Shown here: positions 22,552 to 30,927 of the stretch, one piece after another
How positions within the stretch are numbered: position 1 is the first letter of the stretch
Layout of the letters: each line of letters opens with the position of its first letter
Origin: Clostridia bacterium
GTDB taxonomy: Bacteria > Bacillota > Clostridia > Oscillospirales > CAG-272
NCBI GenBank assembly: GCA_017937845.1
Contig: JAGBCV010000006.1
Coordinates: 64,001-102,160, forward strand
Length of the DNA: 38,160 bases
Direction: 5' to 3'
Notes under the pieces: generated by a model
Database searches by the model: none
What the model was told of the DNA's origin: nothing
What the model saw: only the letters and a program-made list of their open reading frames with translations
Made by a program: the position numbers and the translations under genes

Positions 22552-24375
22552 ATGTGCGGAATCGTAGGTTTTGCAGGAAAAAGAAACGCGAAGGATATCT
22601 TACTCCAAGGACTTCAAAGGCTTGAATATCGCGGATATGATTCCGCAGGCATCGCCATACAAAACGGCGAACAAACGACGGTCATCAAAGCAAGCGGGCG
22701 TTTGCAAAGCCTGATGGAAAAAGCAAAGCACGAAATACAAGGTACGCTCGGCATCGGACACACCCGCTGGGCAACGCATGGTAAGCCGACGGAAGAAAAC
22801 GCGCATCCGCACCAAAGTGCCGACGGAAGTGTCACGCTCGTTCATAACGGTATCATCGAAAATGAACGGGAGCTACGTGCATTTCTCATGCAAAACGGCT
22901 TTTCCTTTTCCTCCGAAACCGATACGGAAGCGGCGGCAAACCTCCTTGCCTATCACTATCAAAAGACAGGTTCACCGCTCAAAGCGCTCACAGAAGCCCT
23001 GCATATGATTCACGGCTCATATGCCCTTGTGATACTTTTCAAGGGCTGTCCCGATGTGATCTTCACGGCAAAAAAAGAAAGCCCTCTCATCATCGGCATG
23101 GGCGCAGAGGAAACCTTTATCGCCTCCGACGTTCCCGCCATACTTCCCTATACGCGCCGTATCTATGATATGGAAAGCGGAGAGATCGCCGAGGTCGGGA
23201 GAGGAAGCGTACATTTTTATGATAAAAACGGAGATCACATCGAAAAAACGCCGACCGAGATCACGTGGAATATCGACTCCGCCGAAAAAGACGGCTTTGA
23301 TCATTTCATGATGAAAGAAATCCACGAACAGCCGAAAGCCGTGCGAAACACCTTATACGCTTATCTGAAAAACGGAAATATCGACTTTTCCAAGGCAAAC
23401 TTGACCGAAAGCACGCTGAAAAGCATACAAAAGCTCCATATCATCGGCTGTGGCTCTGCTTATCACGTCGGCATGACGGCAGGATACGTCATAGAAGATA
23501 TCGCCCGCATACCCGTTCGCGTGGAATACGCCTCCGAGTTTCGATATCGGCATCCCGTTTTCGGGGAACATGAGCTTGCCGTCATGATCAGCCAATCGGG
23601 AGAAACCGCAGACAGTCTTTCCGCGCTTCGGGAAGCCAAGGCGCACGGCGTACCGACGCTTGCCATCGTCAACGTCGTTGGCTCGTCGATCGCCAGAGAA
23701 GCCGACCACGTTTTATATACCCACGCAGGACCGGAAATTGCCGTCGCCACGACCAAGGCATATAGCGCACAGCTTGCCGTTTGCTATCTTTTGGCGGTGG
23801 CGCTGGGTCATGCCAAGGGCGCGTTTTGTGACGCAAAATATCAGGTTTTTCTCGATGAGATACAAAAGCTACCCGAAAAAATCGAACAAATTTTAGAAAA
23901 AAAGGACTCCTTGCGCGTCCTTTCGGCGCACCTTGCGAGCCTTGAAACTTTATTTTTGATTGGCAGAGGGGTCGATTTTTCAACCGCCTTAGAGGGCGCT
24001 TTGAAGATCAAGGAGATCAGTTATATCCATGCGGAAGCCTATGCCGCAGGCGAGCTGAAGCACGGAACGATCAGCCTCATCGAAAAAGAAACGCCCGTTC
24101 TCGGCGTTCTGACGCAAAAAAATCTATTCCCGAAAACACTCAGCAATATGCGCGAGGTCAAAAGCCGAGGCGCTTATCTGATCGGCATTGCAACGGAGGG
24201 CTTTGACGTGGAGAATACGGTCGACGAGGTCTTTTATATCCCCGAAACGCTTCGCCCGTTTGCCCCTTCCCTTTCCGTCATACCGCTTCAGCTTTTGGGA
24301 TATTATATCGGCACGATGCGCGGTCTTGACGTAGATAAACCGCGCAATCTTGCGAAAAGCGTGACGGTGGAATAA
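22552..24375 (+). CDS. glmS: Glutamine--fructose-6-phosphate aminotransferase (isomerizing)
   Basis: GlmS makes glucosamine-6-phosphate from fructose-6-phosphate and glutamine, the first committed step to UDP-GlcNAc. The 607-aa protein starts MCGIVGFAG, with Cys as the N-terminal nucleophile after Met removal. The glutaminase domain shows LEYRGYDSAGIAI and GHTRWATHGKPTEENAHPH. Two SIS sugar-isomerase domains follow, with GCGSAYHVGM, SQSGETADSL and AVATTKAYSAQ. The ending KPRNLAKSVTVE is the conserved C-terminal tail. I chose the ATG at 22552, preceded by CGGGAGGAATCTGT, because the Cys must be residue 2; the in-frame ATG at 22516 overlaps the terminator. The glmM gene lies upstream. Confidence 0.97.
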   Translation: MCGIVGFAGKRNAKDILLQGLQRLEYRGYDSAGIAIQNGEQTTVIKASGRLQSLMEKAKHEIQGTLGIGHTRWATHGKPTEENAHPHQSADGSVTLVHNGIIENERELRAFLMQNGFSFSSETDTEAAANLLAYHYQKTGSPLKALTEALHMIHGSYALVILFKGCPDVIFTAKKESPLIIGMGAEETFIASDVPAILPYTRRIYDMESGEIAEVGRGSVHFYDKNGDHIEKTPTEITWNIDSAEKDGFDHFMMKEIHEQPKAVRNTLYAYLKNGNIDFSKANLTESTLKSIQKLHIIGCGSAYHVGMTAGYVIEDIARIPVRVEYASEFRYRHPVFGEHELAVMISQSGETADSLSALREAKAHGVPTLAIVNVVGSSIAREADHVLYTHAGPEIAVATTKAYSAQLAVCYLLAVALGHAKGAFCDAKYQVFLDEIQKLPEKIEQILEKKDSLRVLSAHLASLETLFLIGRGVDFSTALEGALKIKEISYIHAEAYAAGELKHGTISLIEKETPVLGVLTQKNLFPKTLSNMREVKSRGAYLIGIATEGFDVENTVDEVFYIPETLRPFAPSLSVIPLQLLGYYIGTMRGLDVDKPRNLAKSVTVE

Positions 24376-24397
24376 ACAGTGGGAGCCGTTTCATGCA

Positions 24398-24427
24398 ATC
24401 AGCCTTCCCTTGCAGGGGAAGGCTGAT
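24398..24427. repeat. Palindromic intergenic repeat
   Basis: ATCAGCCTTCCC (24398-24409) is exactly complementary to GGGAAGGCTGAT (24416-24427). No T run follows. I recall similar AGCCTTCCC/GGGAAGGCT palindromes scattered in gut Clostridia genomes; a short dispersed repeat is likely. Confidence 0.65.
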
Positions 24428-24470
24428 ACGATCGATATTCCGGGTAATAGACCTATTCAAGAATGATGCT

Positions 24471-25298
24471 TCAAAGACAAGAAAGAAGGGTCAGCTTTTC
24501 GGTCGGGATCTCGATGCCGTCCGCAGAAAGCTCACCGAGTCTGACCGTTTTGTTTGCGCCGTGGTAATCGCTGCCTCCGCTGACAAGAAGTCCATGTGTT
24601 TTTGCGATATCAAGAAGAAAATCGGATTCCTTTTCCGTATATCGGGAATAATAGCACTCCATACCGCGAACGCCATAAGACAAAAGCGCCTCCAGCGTTT
24701 CGGGAACAAATTCATGAGGCTCGCCCTCTCCGCCGAGCGGATGCGCCCAAACGGGGATTGCATCTGCCGCAAGAATGGCGGAAATCGCATCCTTTGCCGT
24801 GAGTCTGAGTTCGTCCTTTTTGCAACCGTTCAAATATTTTTCCATGCAATCCTGATAAGAAGAAGCGTATCCGTTTTGAATCAAGAGCTTGGCAAGATGT
24901 GCGCGGGAGGGACTGTTCTTGGCACGCAAAAACGCATTTTCTTCCTCGGAAAAAACGATATGATGCGTATTTTTCAGGTGAGAAAGGCGAATTTCCAAGT
25001 TCTGACGGCGCAGATCCTGACCGTAGGCAAGCATTTCGATAATGGCAGGTGCGCTCGGCTCAAAGCCGAAGCCGAGGATATGTGTGGTCCTTCCGTTTTC
25101 CTTGCAGGAAAATTCAACGCCCGTGATGACGCGGGCGCGACCATTCACCGCCTCGATGAGAGAGGGGAGTCCCGCCACGGTATCGTGGTCGGTGAGAGCA
25201 AAGGTCGTGATATTTTGTGAAAGAAGCTTTTCGCAAAGCGCAGGCGTGGTGTCGCTTCCGTCGGAAAATTTACTGTGCAAATGAAGGTCGGCGTACAT
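24471..25298 (-). CDS. PHP-domain phosphoesterase (TrpH/YciV-like)
   Basis: This is a 275-aa metal-dependent phosphoesterase of the PHP family. The motifs are ADLHLHSKFSDGSDTTPA (3-20), FALTDHDTVAGL, ITGVEFSCKE, THILGFG, WAHPLGG and SGGSDYHG, which together supply the His and Asp ligands for three metals. The E. coli relative (YciV/RNase AM) releases phosphate from nucleoside 3',5'-bisphosphates and trims RNA 5' ends; that role is plausible here. I chose the ATG at 25298, with AAGGAAG about 5 bases upstream, over one at 25316. It lies leftward of tRNA-Thr(GGT) beyond that gene's terminator, so its own promoter is not clear. Confidence 0.9.
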   Translation of the reverse strand: MYADLHLHSKFSDGSDTTPALCEKLLSQNITTFALTDHDTVAGLPSLIEAVNGRARVITGVEFSCKENGRTTHILGFGFEPSAPAIIEMLAYGQDLRRQNLEIRLSHLKNTHHIVFSEEENAFLRAKNSPSRAHLAKLLIQNGYASSYQDCMEKYLNGCKKDELRLTAKDAISAILAADAIPVWAHPLGGEGEPHEFVPETLEALLSYGVRGMECYYSRYTEKESDFLLDIAKTHGLLVSGGSDYHGANKTVRLGELSADGIEIPTEKLTLLSCL

Positions 25299-25336
25299 AA
25301 TGACTTCCTTTTCCATGTTTGTGATTTGAAAATCAA

Positions 25337-25370
25337 AAAAAGAAAACGCTCTTACCGAAGTAAGAGCGTT
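25337..25370 (-). terminator. Terminator of tRNA-Thr(GGT)
   Basis: AACGCTCTTAC (25345-25355) and GTAAGAGCGTT (25360-25370) pair across a four-base loop (TTCG on the transcript), with a leftward TTCTTTTTTT tract. Confidence 0.9.
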
Positions 25371-25372
25371 CC

Positions 25373-25448
25373 TGGAGCTGATATCCAGATTCGAACTGGA
25401 GACCTCATCCTTACCAAGGATGTGCTCTACCAACTGAGCCATATCAGC
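25373..25448 (-). tRNA. tRNA-Thr (anticodon GGT)
   Basis: This is a 76-nt cloverleaf with encoded CCA (25373-25375). The acceptor is GCTGATA (from 25448) with TATCAGC. The anticodon stem CATCC/GGATG encloses TTGGTAA, giving GGT. It reads ACC and ACU. This is the second tRNA-Thr in the window, with a different anticodon. Confidence 0.96.
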
Positions 25449-25493
25449 GTTTTTTGTTTTCTGTGAATCTGTCGTTCGCTGTTCACGAGTGTT

Positions 25494-25522
25494 ATTATAC
25501 TACATCGTTTTCGATTTGTCAA
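25494..25522 (-). promoter_or_regulatory. Sigma-A promoter of tRNA-Thr(GGT)
   Basis: Reading leftward, TTGACA (25522-25517) and TATAAT (25499-25494) are separated by 17 bases. The spacer carries ATCG-AAAA-CGAT. AAAAGGTATTGACAAATC is identical to the tRNA-Leu promoter region. Confidence 0.9.
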
Positions 25523-25551
25523 TACCTTTTTTGAAATTTTTTCAAAAAGTC

Positions 25552-25580
25552 TTTATTTTTTTTGAAATTTATGATAAAAT
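25552..25580 (+). promoter_or_regulatory. Probable polA promoter
   Basis: TAAAAT (25575-25580) has an upstream TG (extended -10) and a weak TTTATT (25552-25557) 17 bases before it. The tract is very A/T-rich, so this is tentative. Confidence 0.4.
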
Positions 25581-25622
25581 AGCCTTACTGACAAAGAAAT
25601 CACGAACGGAGAATGAACATAT

Positions 25623-28133
25623 ATGAAAAAGATACTGGTTATTGATGGAAATTCGATTTTGAATCGTGCATTTTACGGGATTCGCCCTCTTAAAACAAAG
25701 GACGGACTTTTTACAAACGCCATTTACGGCATGGTGACGATGGTGGAACGATATCTTTCCATGTGCGCGCCCGATTATTTTGCCGTTGCATTCGATCTGA
25801 AAAAACCGACGTTCCGTCATACATTTTCTGCGGATTATAAAGCCAACCGCCATGGAATGCCCGAAGAGCTTGCCATGCAGCTCGAACCTGCCAAGGAATG
25901 TCTGCGTGCGATGGGTGCGCTCGTTTTGACGGCAGAGGGCTTTGAAGCGGATGATATCCTCGGCACGATCGCCGCGATGGGCGAAAGCGCGGATATGATG
26001 ACCTACGTGGCGACGGGCGACAAGGACTCTCTCCAGCTCATTTCCGAGAAGACCAACGTCGTGCTTGCGACCAACACCGAACCGCTCCTTTTCGATACGG
26101 CGGCTTTTCTTGAAAAATACGGCGTGCGTCCCGAGCAATTCGTCGACGTCAAGGCGCTGATGGGCGATAGCTCCGACAATATCCCCGGCGTTCCCGGGAT
26201 CGGTGAAAAGACCGCGCTGAAGCTCATTGCGGAATACGGCAGTCTTGACGGCATTTATGACGATCTCGAATCCAAAAAGCTCACCAAAGGCACGATCACA
26301 AAGCTTGCGGACGGAAAAAAATCCGCTTATGATTCGCAGTTTTTGGCTCGCATCAAGCGCGACGTACCGCTGGATATCACGCTTGACGACCTCCGATATG
26401 ACGGCGCACACAAGGAAGCGCTTCGCGCGCTTTTTGAACGCTTTGAATTTTTCGCGCTCATCAAGCGTTTGGGACTCGAAAAGGAAGAAGCCGAAGAAAT
26501 CGAAATCACGGTGAAATCCATTTCCGCAGAGGAGCTTCCTCTCAAATCCGACACAAAATATGCGATAGCCTTTGATTTTGAAGCCGATACGGCGGCGATT
26601 GCGGACGGAGAGCTCGTGTATCTCGTAGAAGGCATTTCCTCGCTGAAGCCCTATCTTGACGGCGATCATCATTTCATCGTTCACGATGAAAAAACGGCGC
26701 TCCACGCGCTTTCCGAAAAAGGCATCTACTTTACCGCCTGTGGGGACGATCTCATGCTCATGGCGTATATCGCGGCGGTAACGGATAACGATTTTACGTT
26801 CGATAAGCTCACCCAGCGCTTGCTTGCCAAGGAAGCGAAAAGCCTTGCAGAACGCGCTTATTTTACCCTGCGCCTTTATAAAATGTTTACAGAGGAGCTT
26901 GAAAAAAGCGGACAAACGGCACTTTACCGCGATGTGGAATTTCCGCTTTGCCGTGTGCTTTATGAGATCGAAAAGGTCGGCTTCTCGGTCGATGTGGAAG
27001 CGCTTCGCGCATTTTCCGTTCAACTCGGACAGATGCAGGAGGAATACGCAGAACGCATCTACGAGGCGGCAGGAGAAGTATTTAACATCAACTCCCCCAA
27101 GCAACTTGGCGTTATCTTATTTGAAAAGCTCGGTTATCCACACGCAAAAAAGACCAAGAGCGGATATTCCACGAGCGCGGAGGTTTTGGAAAAGCTCCGT
27201 CCCTACGCGCCGATCGTCGGTGACGTTCTTGAATTTCGTCAATACGGCAAGCTGAAAAGCACCTATGCGGATGGACTTGCCGCGGCGGCTGACGAAAACG
27301 GCCGTGTGCATACCTCGTTCCGCCAAGCGCTCACCGCGACGGGCAGACTTTCCTCCACAGAGCCAAATTTGCAGAATATTCCGATCAAGACCGAGCTTGG
27401 CAGAGAATTTCGCAAATTCTTCGTTTCAAAAAATGACGATTACGTTCTCATCGATGCGGACTATTCCCAGATCGAGCTTCGTCTGCTGGCGGCGATCTCG
27501 GGTGATGACGGCATGATCGAAGCATTCCGCTCGGGTCATGATATCCATACCGCGACGGCGATGAAGGTCTTTGGCGTTTCGGCGGAGGACGTTTCCATCG
27601 AGCTTCGCAAAAAGGCAAAGGCTATCAACTTCGGTATCATGTACGGTATGGGTGATTTTTCGCTCGCCTCCGACCTCCATATTTCCCGCGCCGATGCAAG
27701 AGCCTATATCGATAGCTACATGGGATCCTTCCCCAAGGTCAGCGAATATCTTGACCGTGTGGTCGCCGATGCCAAGCGCGACGGCTATGTGACGACGATG
27801 TTCGGTCGCCGCCGTTATATTCCCGAGCTTGCTTCCTCGAAAAAGATGGAGGTCGCATTTGGCGAACGTGTGGCAATGAACAGCCCGATCCAAGGAACTG
27901 CCGCCGATATCATCAAGCTTGCCATGGTCAATATCGCGGAAAAGCTGAAAAAAGGCGGTTACGATGCTCGGCTTATTTTGCAGGTACACGACGAGCTGAT
28001 GATCGAAGCGCACAAAACACAAGCAAAAGAGGTTTCCGCGCTTCTCAAAGCCGAAATGGAAAACGCCGTATCCCTCGCCGTACCGCTGACGGTGGAGATC
28101 GCTTCGGGAAAAAGCTGGTATGAGGCGAAATAA
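25623..28133 (+). CDS. polA: DNA polymerase I, proofreading domain inactive
   Basis: PolA fills gaps and removes RNA primers during replication and repair. The 836-aa protein has an N-terminal 5' nuclease domain (MKKILVIDGNSILNRAFYG; SSDNIPGVPGIGEKTALKLI), a central 3'-5' exonuclease fold and a C-terminal family A polymerase domain. Polymerase motifs are clear: DADYSQIELRLL (A), RKKAKAINFGIMYGM (B) and LQVHDELMIE (C). In the exonuclease region, D-F-E is kept in AFDFEAD, but the positions of the later metal-binding Asp residues read Ala (HDEKTALH) and Tyr (AERAYFTL), so proofreading is probably lost, as in Bacillus-type enzymes. ATG 25623 follows GGAGAATG at a longish distance. It diverges from tRNA-Thr(GGT). 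Confidence 0.96.
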   Translation: MKKILVIDGNSILNRAFYGIRPLKTKDGLFTNAIYGMVTMVERYLSMCAPDYFAVAFDLKKPTFRHTFSADYKANRHGMPEELAMQLEPAKECLRAMGALVLTAEGFEADDILGTIAAMGESADMMTYVATGDKDSLQLISEKTNVVLATNTEPLLFDTAAFLEKYGVRPEQFVDVKALMGDSSDNIPGVPGIGEKTALKLIAEYGSLDGIYDDLESKKLTKGTITKLADGKKSAYDSQFLARIKRDVPLDITLDDLRYDGAHKEALRALFERFEFFALIKRLGLEKEEAEEIEITVKSISAEELPLKSDTKYAIAFDFEADTAAIADGELVYLVEGISSLKPYLDGDHHFIVHDEKTALHALSEKGIYFTACGDDLMLMAYIAAVTDNDFTFDKLTQRLLAKEAKSLAERAYFTLRLYKMFTEELEKSGQTALYRDVEFPLCRVLYEIEKVGFSVDVEALRAFSVQLGQMQEEYAERIYEAAGEVFNINSPKQLGVILFEKLGYPHAKKTKSGYSTSAEVLEKLRPYAPIVGDVLEFRQYGKLKSTYADGLAAAADENGRVHTSFRQALTATGRLSSTEPNLQNIPIKTELGREFRKFFVSKNDDYVLIDADYSQIELRLLAAISGDDGMIEAFRSGHDIHTATAMKVFGVSAEDVSIELRKKAKAINFGIMYGMGDFSLASDLHISRADARAYIDSYMGSFPKVSEYLDRVVADAKRDGYVTTMFGRRRYIPELASSKKMEVAFGERVAMNSPIQGTAADIIKLAMVNIAEKLKKGGYDARLILQVHDELMIEAHKTQAKEVSALLKAEMENAVSLAVPLTVEIASGKSWYEAK

Positions 28134-28162
28134 GAACTCAGTAAAGGAGATAGACGTTTTTT

Positions 28163-28501
28163 ATGCAATTCGCAATACGAATTATCTGTAACCGCAGAAT
28201 GACCGAAATCATAAAAGAAAGAGTGAAAGAATTGGCAAACTATCTTTGCCTGCCTACCGATTTCACGTTTTCCCCTTATTGGAAAGATGATGAATGTGAC
28301 GTCTTAGAGCTTGATACAAAGATAGATCACCCTGATTATAGCAAGATCAAGCAGTATGTGCTTGCTATTTCAGGGGCAGAAAGCATTTTTCAAAAAGGTG
28401 ATGAAGACGACCGCGAGTTTGCATATTTCGCTTCTCTTGATGAGTTGCACTCCTCCAAGGATACAGCATTTGTTGATTGCAATATTTTTAAGTTATCATA
28501 A
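28163..28501 (+). CDS. Unknown small protein, 112 aa
   Basis: I do not recognise the family. The 112-aa soluble protein begins MQFAIRIICNRRMTEIIKER and is acidic in its second half (KGDEDDREFAYFASLDEL). No membrane segment, metal site or DNA-binding motif is visible. AAAGGAGATAG lies upstream of ATG 28163 at a long spacing; an internal ATG at 28199 is possible. It follows polA by 29 bases on the same strand and is closed by a terminator, so it may be co-transcribed with polA. Composition is more A+T rich than polA. Confidence 0.7.
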   Translation: MQFAIRIICNRRMTEIIKERVKELANYLCLPTDFTFSPYWKDDECDVLELDTKIDHPDYSKIKQYVLAISGAESIFQKGDEDDREFAYFASLDELHSSKDTAFVDCNIFKLS

Positions 28502-28514
28502 TGTATCCCAAACA

Positions 28515-28542
28515 AAAACCAGCCGTACGGCTGGTTTTCTTT
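28515..28542. terminator. Bidirectional terminator
   Basis: AAAACCAGCC/GGCTGGTTTT (28515-28524 with 28529-28538) encloses GTAC and has T-rich flanks. It lies between the convergent 112-aa gene and the EamA gene. Confidence 0.9.
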
Positions 28543-28548
28543 TATGGA

Positions 28549-29430
28549 TCAACATGATAAATTCCGTTGTTTATTGGTTGCAAGCTCATTCCAAAGAGAA
28601 AAAACGAGGATCAAAAGACCGCCGACCGCTTGCAAAAGGGTCATTTCTTCCGACAATACAAAGACCGAGATCAAAACCGCCGCCAAGGGGTCGATATAGC
28701 TGAGTATGGCGATTTGCTGTCCCGTCAGCTTGCCGATCGCCGCAAAATACAGACAATACGCAAGCGCCGTATGAACGAGCCCCACGACGAGCAGACATAG
28801 CCAGCCCTTGCCGTCAAGCGCATTCAAATGAAAACCGCCCGAGCACGCAACGTAAGGCAAAAGAACGATACTTGCCGACACGAACTGCCAAAACGTGCGT
28901 TGCAAGCCCGAAACGCCCCGAATGCCTTTATTCAAAAGCACCATGCAAGCGTAAAAGACCGCCGCGCCAAGCCCCAAAGCGATGCCCAAGCCGTCTGTAT
29001 GCAGATCGCGGAAGCCTGTAATAAGCAGGATACCTACGGTAGACATGACAAAGCAAACGATCTGCGATTTCGTCATTTTTTCGCGGAATAGAAGCGGCGA
29101 GATGACCGTCACGAGAACGGGCGCAACATAATAACAAAGCGTCGCCGTTGAAACGGTGGTATGCTGATACGCCTCGAAAAGCAATATCCAATTCAGTCCA
29201 AGCGCAAGTCCCGAAAGCATCAGCAAAAGCCCTTGGCGCTTCCACGCATCCAAACGAAGCTTTTGTTTTGTGCAGAGCAAGACGATGAAAATCGGCAAAG
29301 CCGCCATGACCGAGCGGTACAGCGCGATCTCCCCCGAGGAAAGGGGCAAATATCGCACGAAGATGGATATCGTACCGAAAATGGTCATGGAAAGCATCAT
29401 AAACAACCGAGGTTTTGTAAAATGCGTCAT
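28549..29430 (-). CDS. EamA/DMT-superfamily transporter
   Basis: This 293-aa inner-membrane protein has about ten hydrophobic segments, the two-fold EamA repeat architecture of drug/metabolite transporters. Examples are SGLALGLNWILLFEAYQHT near the end of the first repeat and LVVGLVHTALAYCLYFAAIG in the second, with the usual SYIDPLAAVLISVFVLSEE helix. Such carriers export amino acids or metabolites; the substrate cannot be read. It starts 12 bases after livF in the same direction and has only a weak ribosome site, so it may be translated by coupling as the last gene of the liv operon. That link hints at an amino acid-related role. Confidence 0.88.
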   Translation of the reverse strand: MTHFTKPRLFMMLSMTIFGTISIFVRYLPLSSGEIALYRSVMAALPIFIVLLCTKQKLRLDAWKRQGLLLMLSGLALGLNWILLFEAYQHTTVSTATLCYYVAPVLVTVISPLLFREKMTKSQIVCFVMSTVGILLITGFRDLHTDGLGIALGLGAAVFYACMVLLNKGIRGVSGLQRTFWQFVSASIVLLPYVACSGGFHLNALDGKGWLCLLVVGLVHTALAYCLYFAAIGKLTGQQIAILSYIDPLAAVLISVFVLSEEMTLLQAVGGLLILVFSLWNELATNKQRNLSC

Positions 29431-29442
29431 ATCGCTTTCGTT

Positions 29443-30153
29443 TTAACCGCCGAGATATGCTTTTTGTACCATTTCGCTTGCCGCAAGCTCCTTGCCCGTA
29501 CCGCTGAGAACGATACTGCCGTTTTCAAGCACGTATGCGCGGTCGGAGATGGCAAGCGATTTGCCCGCATTCTGCTCAACGAGAAGAATGGTCGTGCCGT
29601 CGCGGTTGATATCCTTGATGATCTCAAAGACTTGGTCGACGAGAAGCGGAGAAAGACCCATGGAGGGCTCATCCAGCATGAGGAGCTTCGGATGGCTCAT
29701 GATGGCGCGTCCCATCGCAAGCATCTGCTGTTCACCGCCGGAAAGCGTACCTGCGATCTGATTTCTGCGCTCCGCAAGACGCGGAAAACGGGTGTATATC
29801 GCTTCCAAATCGTTTTTGAAGGAAGATTTATCCTTATTGATAAAGGAACCCATCAAAAGATTTTCATAGACCGACAATTCCTGGAAGATTCTGCGTCCCT
29901 CGGGAACCTGTGTCATACCGAGTTTTACGATCTTATGACAAGGGGTCTTGGTGATGTCATGACCGTTAAAGGAGATGCTGCCGCCGCGGTTGGGAATGAG
30001 TCCCACAACGCTTTGCATCGTCGTGGTCTTGCCCGCGCCGTTTGCGCCAATGAGAGTCACGATCTCACCCTCTTGCACTTCAAAGCTGATGCCCTTGAGC
30101 GCGCAGATGACACCGTAATATACTTCAAGATGATTGACTTCAAGCAATGCCAT
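29443..30153 (-). CDS. livF: Branched-chain amino acid ABC transporter ATP-binding protein
   Basis: The 236-aa cytoplasmic ATPase drives uptake through the LivH/LivM pore. The Walker A motif is GANGAGKTT (36-44), the ABC signature is GTLSGGEQQMLAMGRA, Walker B is LLMLDEPSMGLS and the switch His is replaced as usual for LivF by LVEQNA. The LivF-type motif VPEGRRIFQELSVYENL is also present. It starts 3 bases after livG. The order livK-H-M-G-F is the standard arrangement of the high-affinity Leu/Ile/Val system. Confidence 0.94.
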   Translation of the reverse strand: MALLEVNHLEVYYGVICALKGISFEVQEGEIVTLIGANGAGKTTTMQSVVGLIPNRGGSISFNGHDITKTPCHKIVKLGMTQVPEGRRIFQELSVYENLLMGSFINKDKSSFKNDLEAIYTRFPRLAERRNQIAGTLSGGEQQMLAMGRAIMSHPKLLMLDEPSMGLSPLLVDQVFEIIKDINRDGTTILLVEQNAGKSLAISDRAYVLENGSIVLSGTGKELAASEMVQKAYLGG

Positions 30154-30156
30154 AGC

Positions 30157-30927
30157 TTAACCTCCAATATATGCGCGGATAACCTCGGGATTGCGGAGCG
30201 TTTCTTTGGTTTCGCCCTCCGCAAGCATCGTACCGAAGTTGAGTACCGTGATTTCATCGCAAAGACCCGATACGAATTTCATATCGTGCTCGATCAGCAA
30301 GATCGTCATATCGAAGCGGTCGCGGATGATCTTAATGGTCTTGACAAGGTCCTCGGTCTCGTGAGGATTCATGCCCGCCGCCGGCTCGTCCAAAAGGAGG
30401 AGCTTCGGCTCCGTCGCCAAGGCTCTGGCAATCTCCAGCTTTCTCTGCTTACCGTAAGGCAGATTACAAGCCAAATTGTTTCTGTCCTGCTCCAGATCAA
30501 AGATGCGGAGCAGCTCCTTTGCCTTTGCGCGCATTTCCTTTTCGGAACGAAAATGGCGGGGCAAACGGAAGAAGGACTCCCAAACGCTACACTTAAAATC
30601 GGGATGATTATGCAATCCAACCATGACGTTACGAATGACGGTCATGTTGTTGAAAAGTCGGATATTCTGGAACGTACGGGCAATTCCCTTTTGGTTGATC
30701 TTTTCCTGAGGAAGTCCGTTCAGCTCTTCCCCGTCCAAATAAAACGTACCCGTCGTGGGCTTATAAACGCCTGTGAGAAGATTGAATACCGTCGTTTTGC
30801 CCGCACCGTTCGGTCCGATCAGACCGTAGATCTGATTCTTTTTGATGCGGAGGTTGATATTCTGCGCAGCCTTCAAGCCGCCAAAGGAAATACCCATATC
30901 TTTGGTTTCAAGAATGTATTCTGCCAT
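30157..30927 (-). CDS. livG: Branched-chain amino acid ABC transporter ATP-binding protein
   Basis: This is the 256-aa second ATPase of the Liv transporter. Walker A is GPNGAGKTTVFNLLTG, the signature helix has the LivG form LPYGKQRKLEIARALA, Walker B is LLLLDEPAAGMNPHET and the switch motif is LIEHDM. GIARTFQNIRLFNNMTVIRN is also LivG-typical. The ATG overlaps the livM stop by one base (TAATG). It pairs with LivF to form the heterodimeric ATPase. Confidence 0.94.
   Translation of the reverse strand: MAEYILETKDMGISFGGLKAAQNINLRIKKNQIYGLIGPNGAGKTTVFNLLTGVYKPTTGTFYLDGEELNGLPQEKINQKGIARTFQNIRLFNNMTVIRNVMVGLHNHPDFKCSVWESFFRLPRHFRSEKEMRAKAKELLRIFDLEQDRNNLACNLPYGKQRKLEIARALATEPKLLLLDEPAAGMNPHETEDLVKTIKIIRDRFDMTILLIEHDMKFVSGLCDEITVLNFGTMLAEGETKETLRNPEVIRAYIGG

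Noticed and set aside
24398..24427. Rho-independent terminator of glmS
   Set aside because: The stem is strong but lacks a T tract on either side, so it is listed as a palindromic repeat.
25569..27104. A 511-codon leftward open frame
   Set aside because: Antisense to polA, low complexity in charged and aromatic residues, no promoter or ribosome site.
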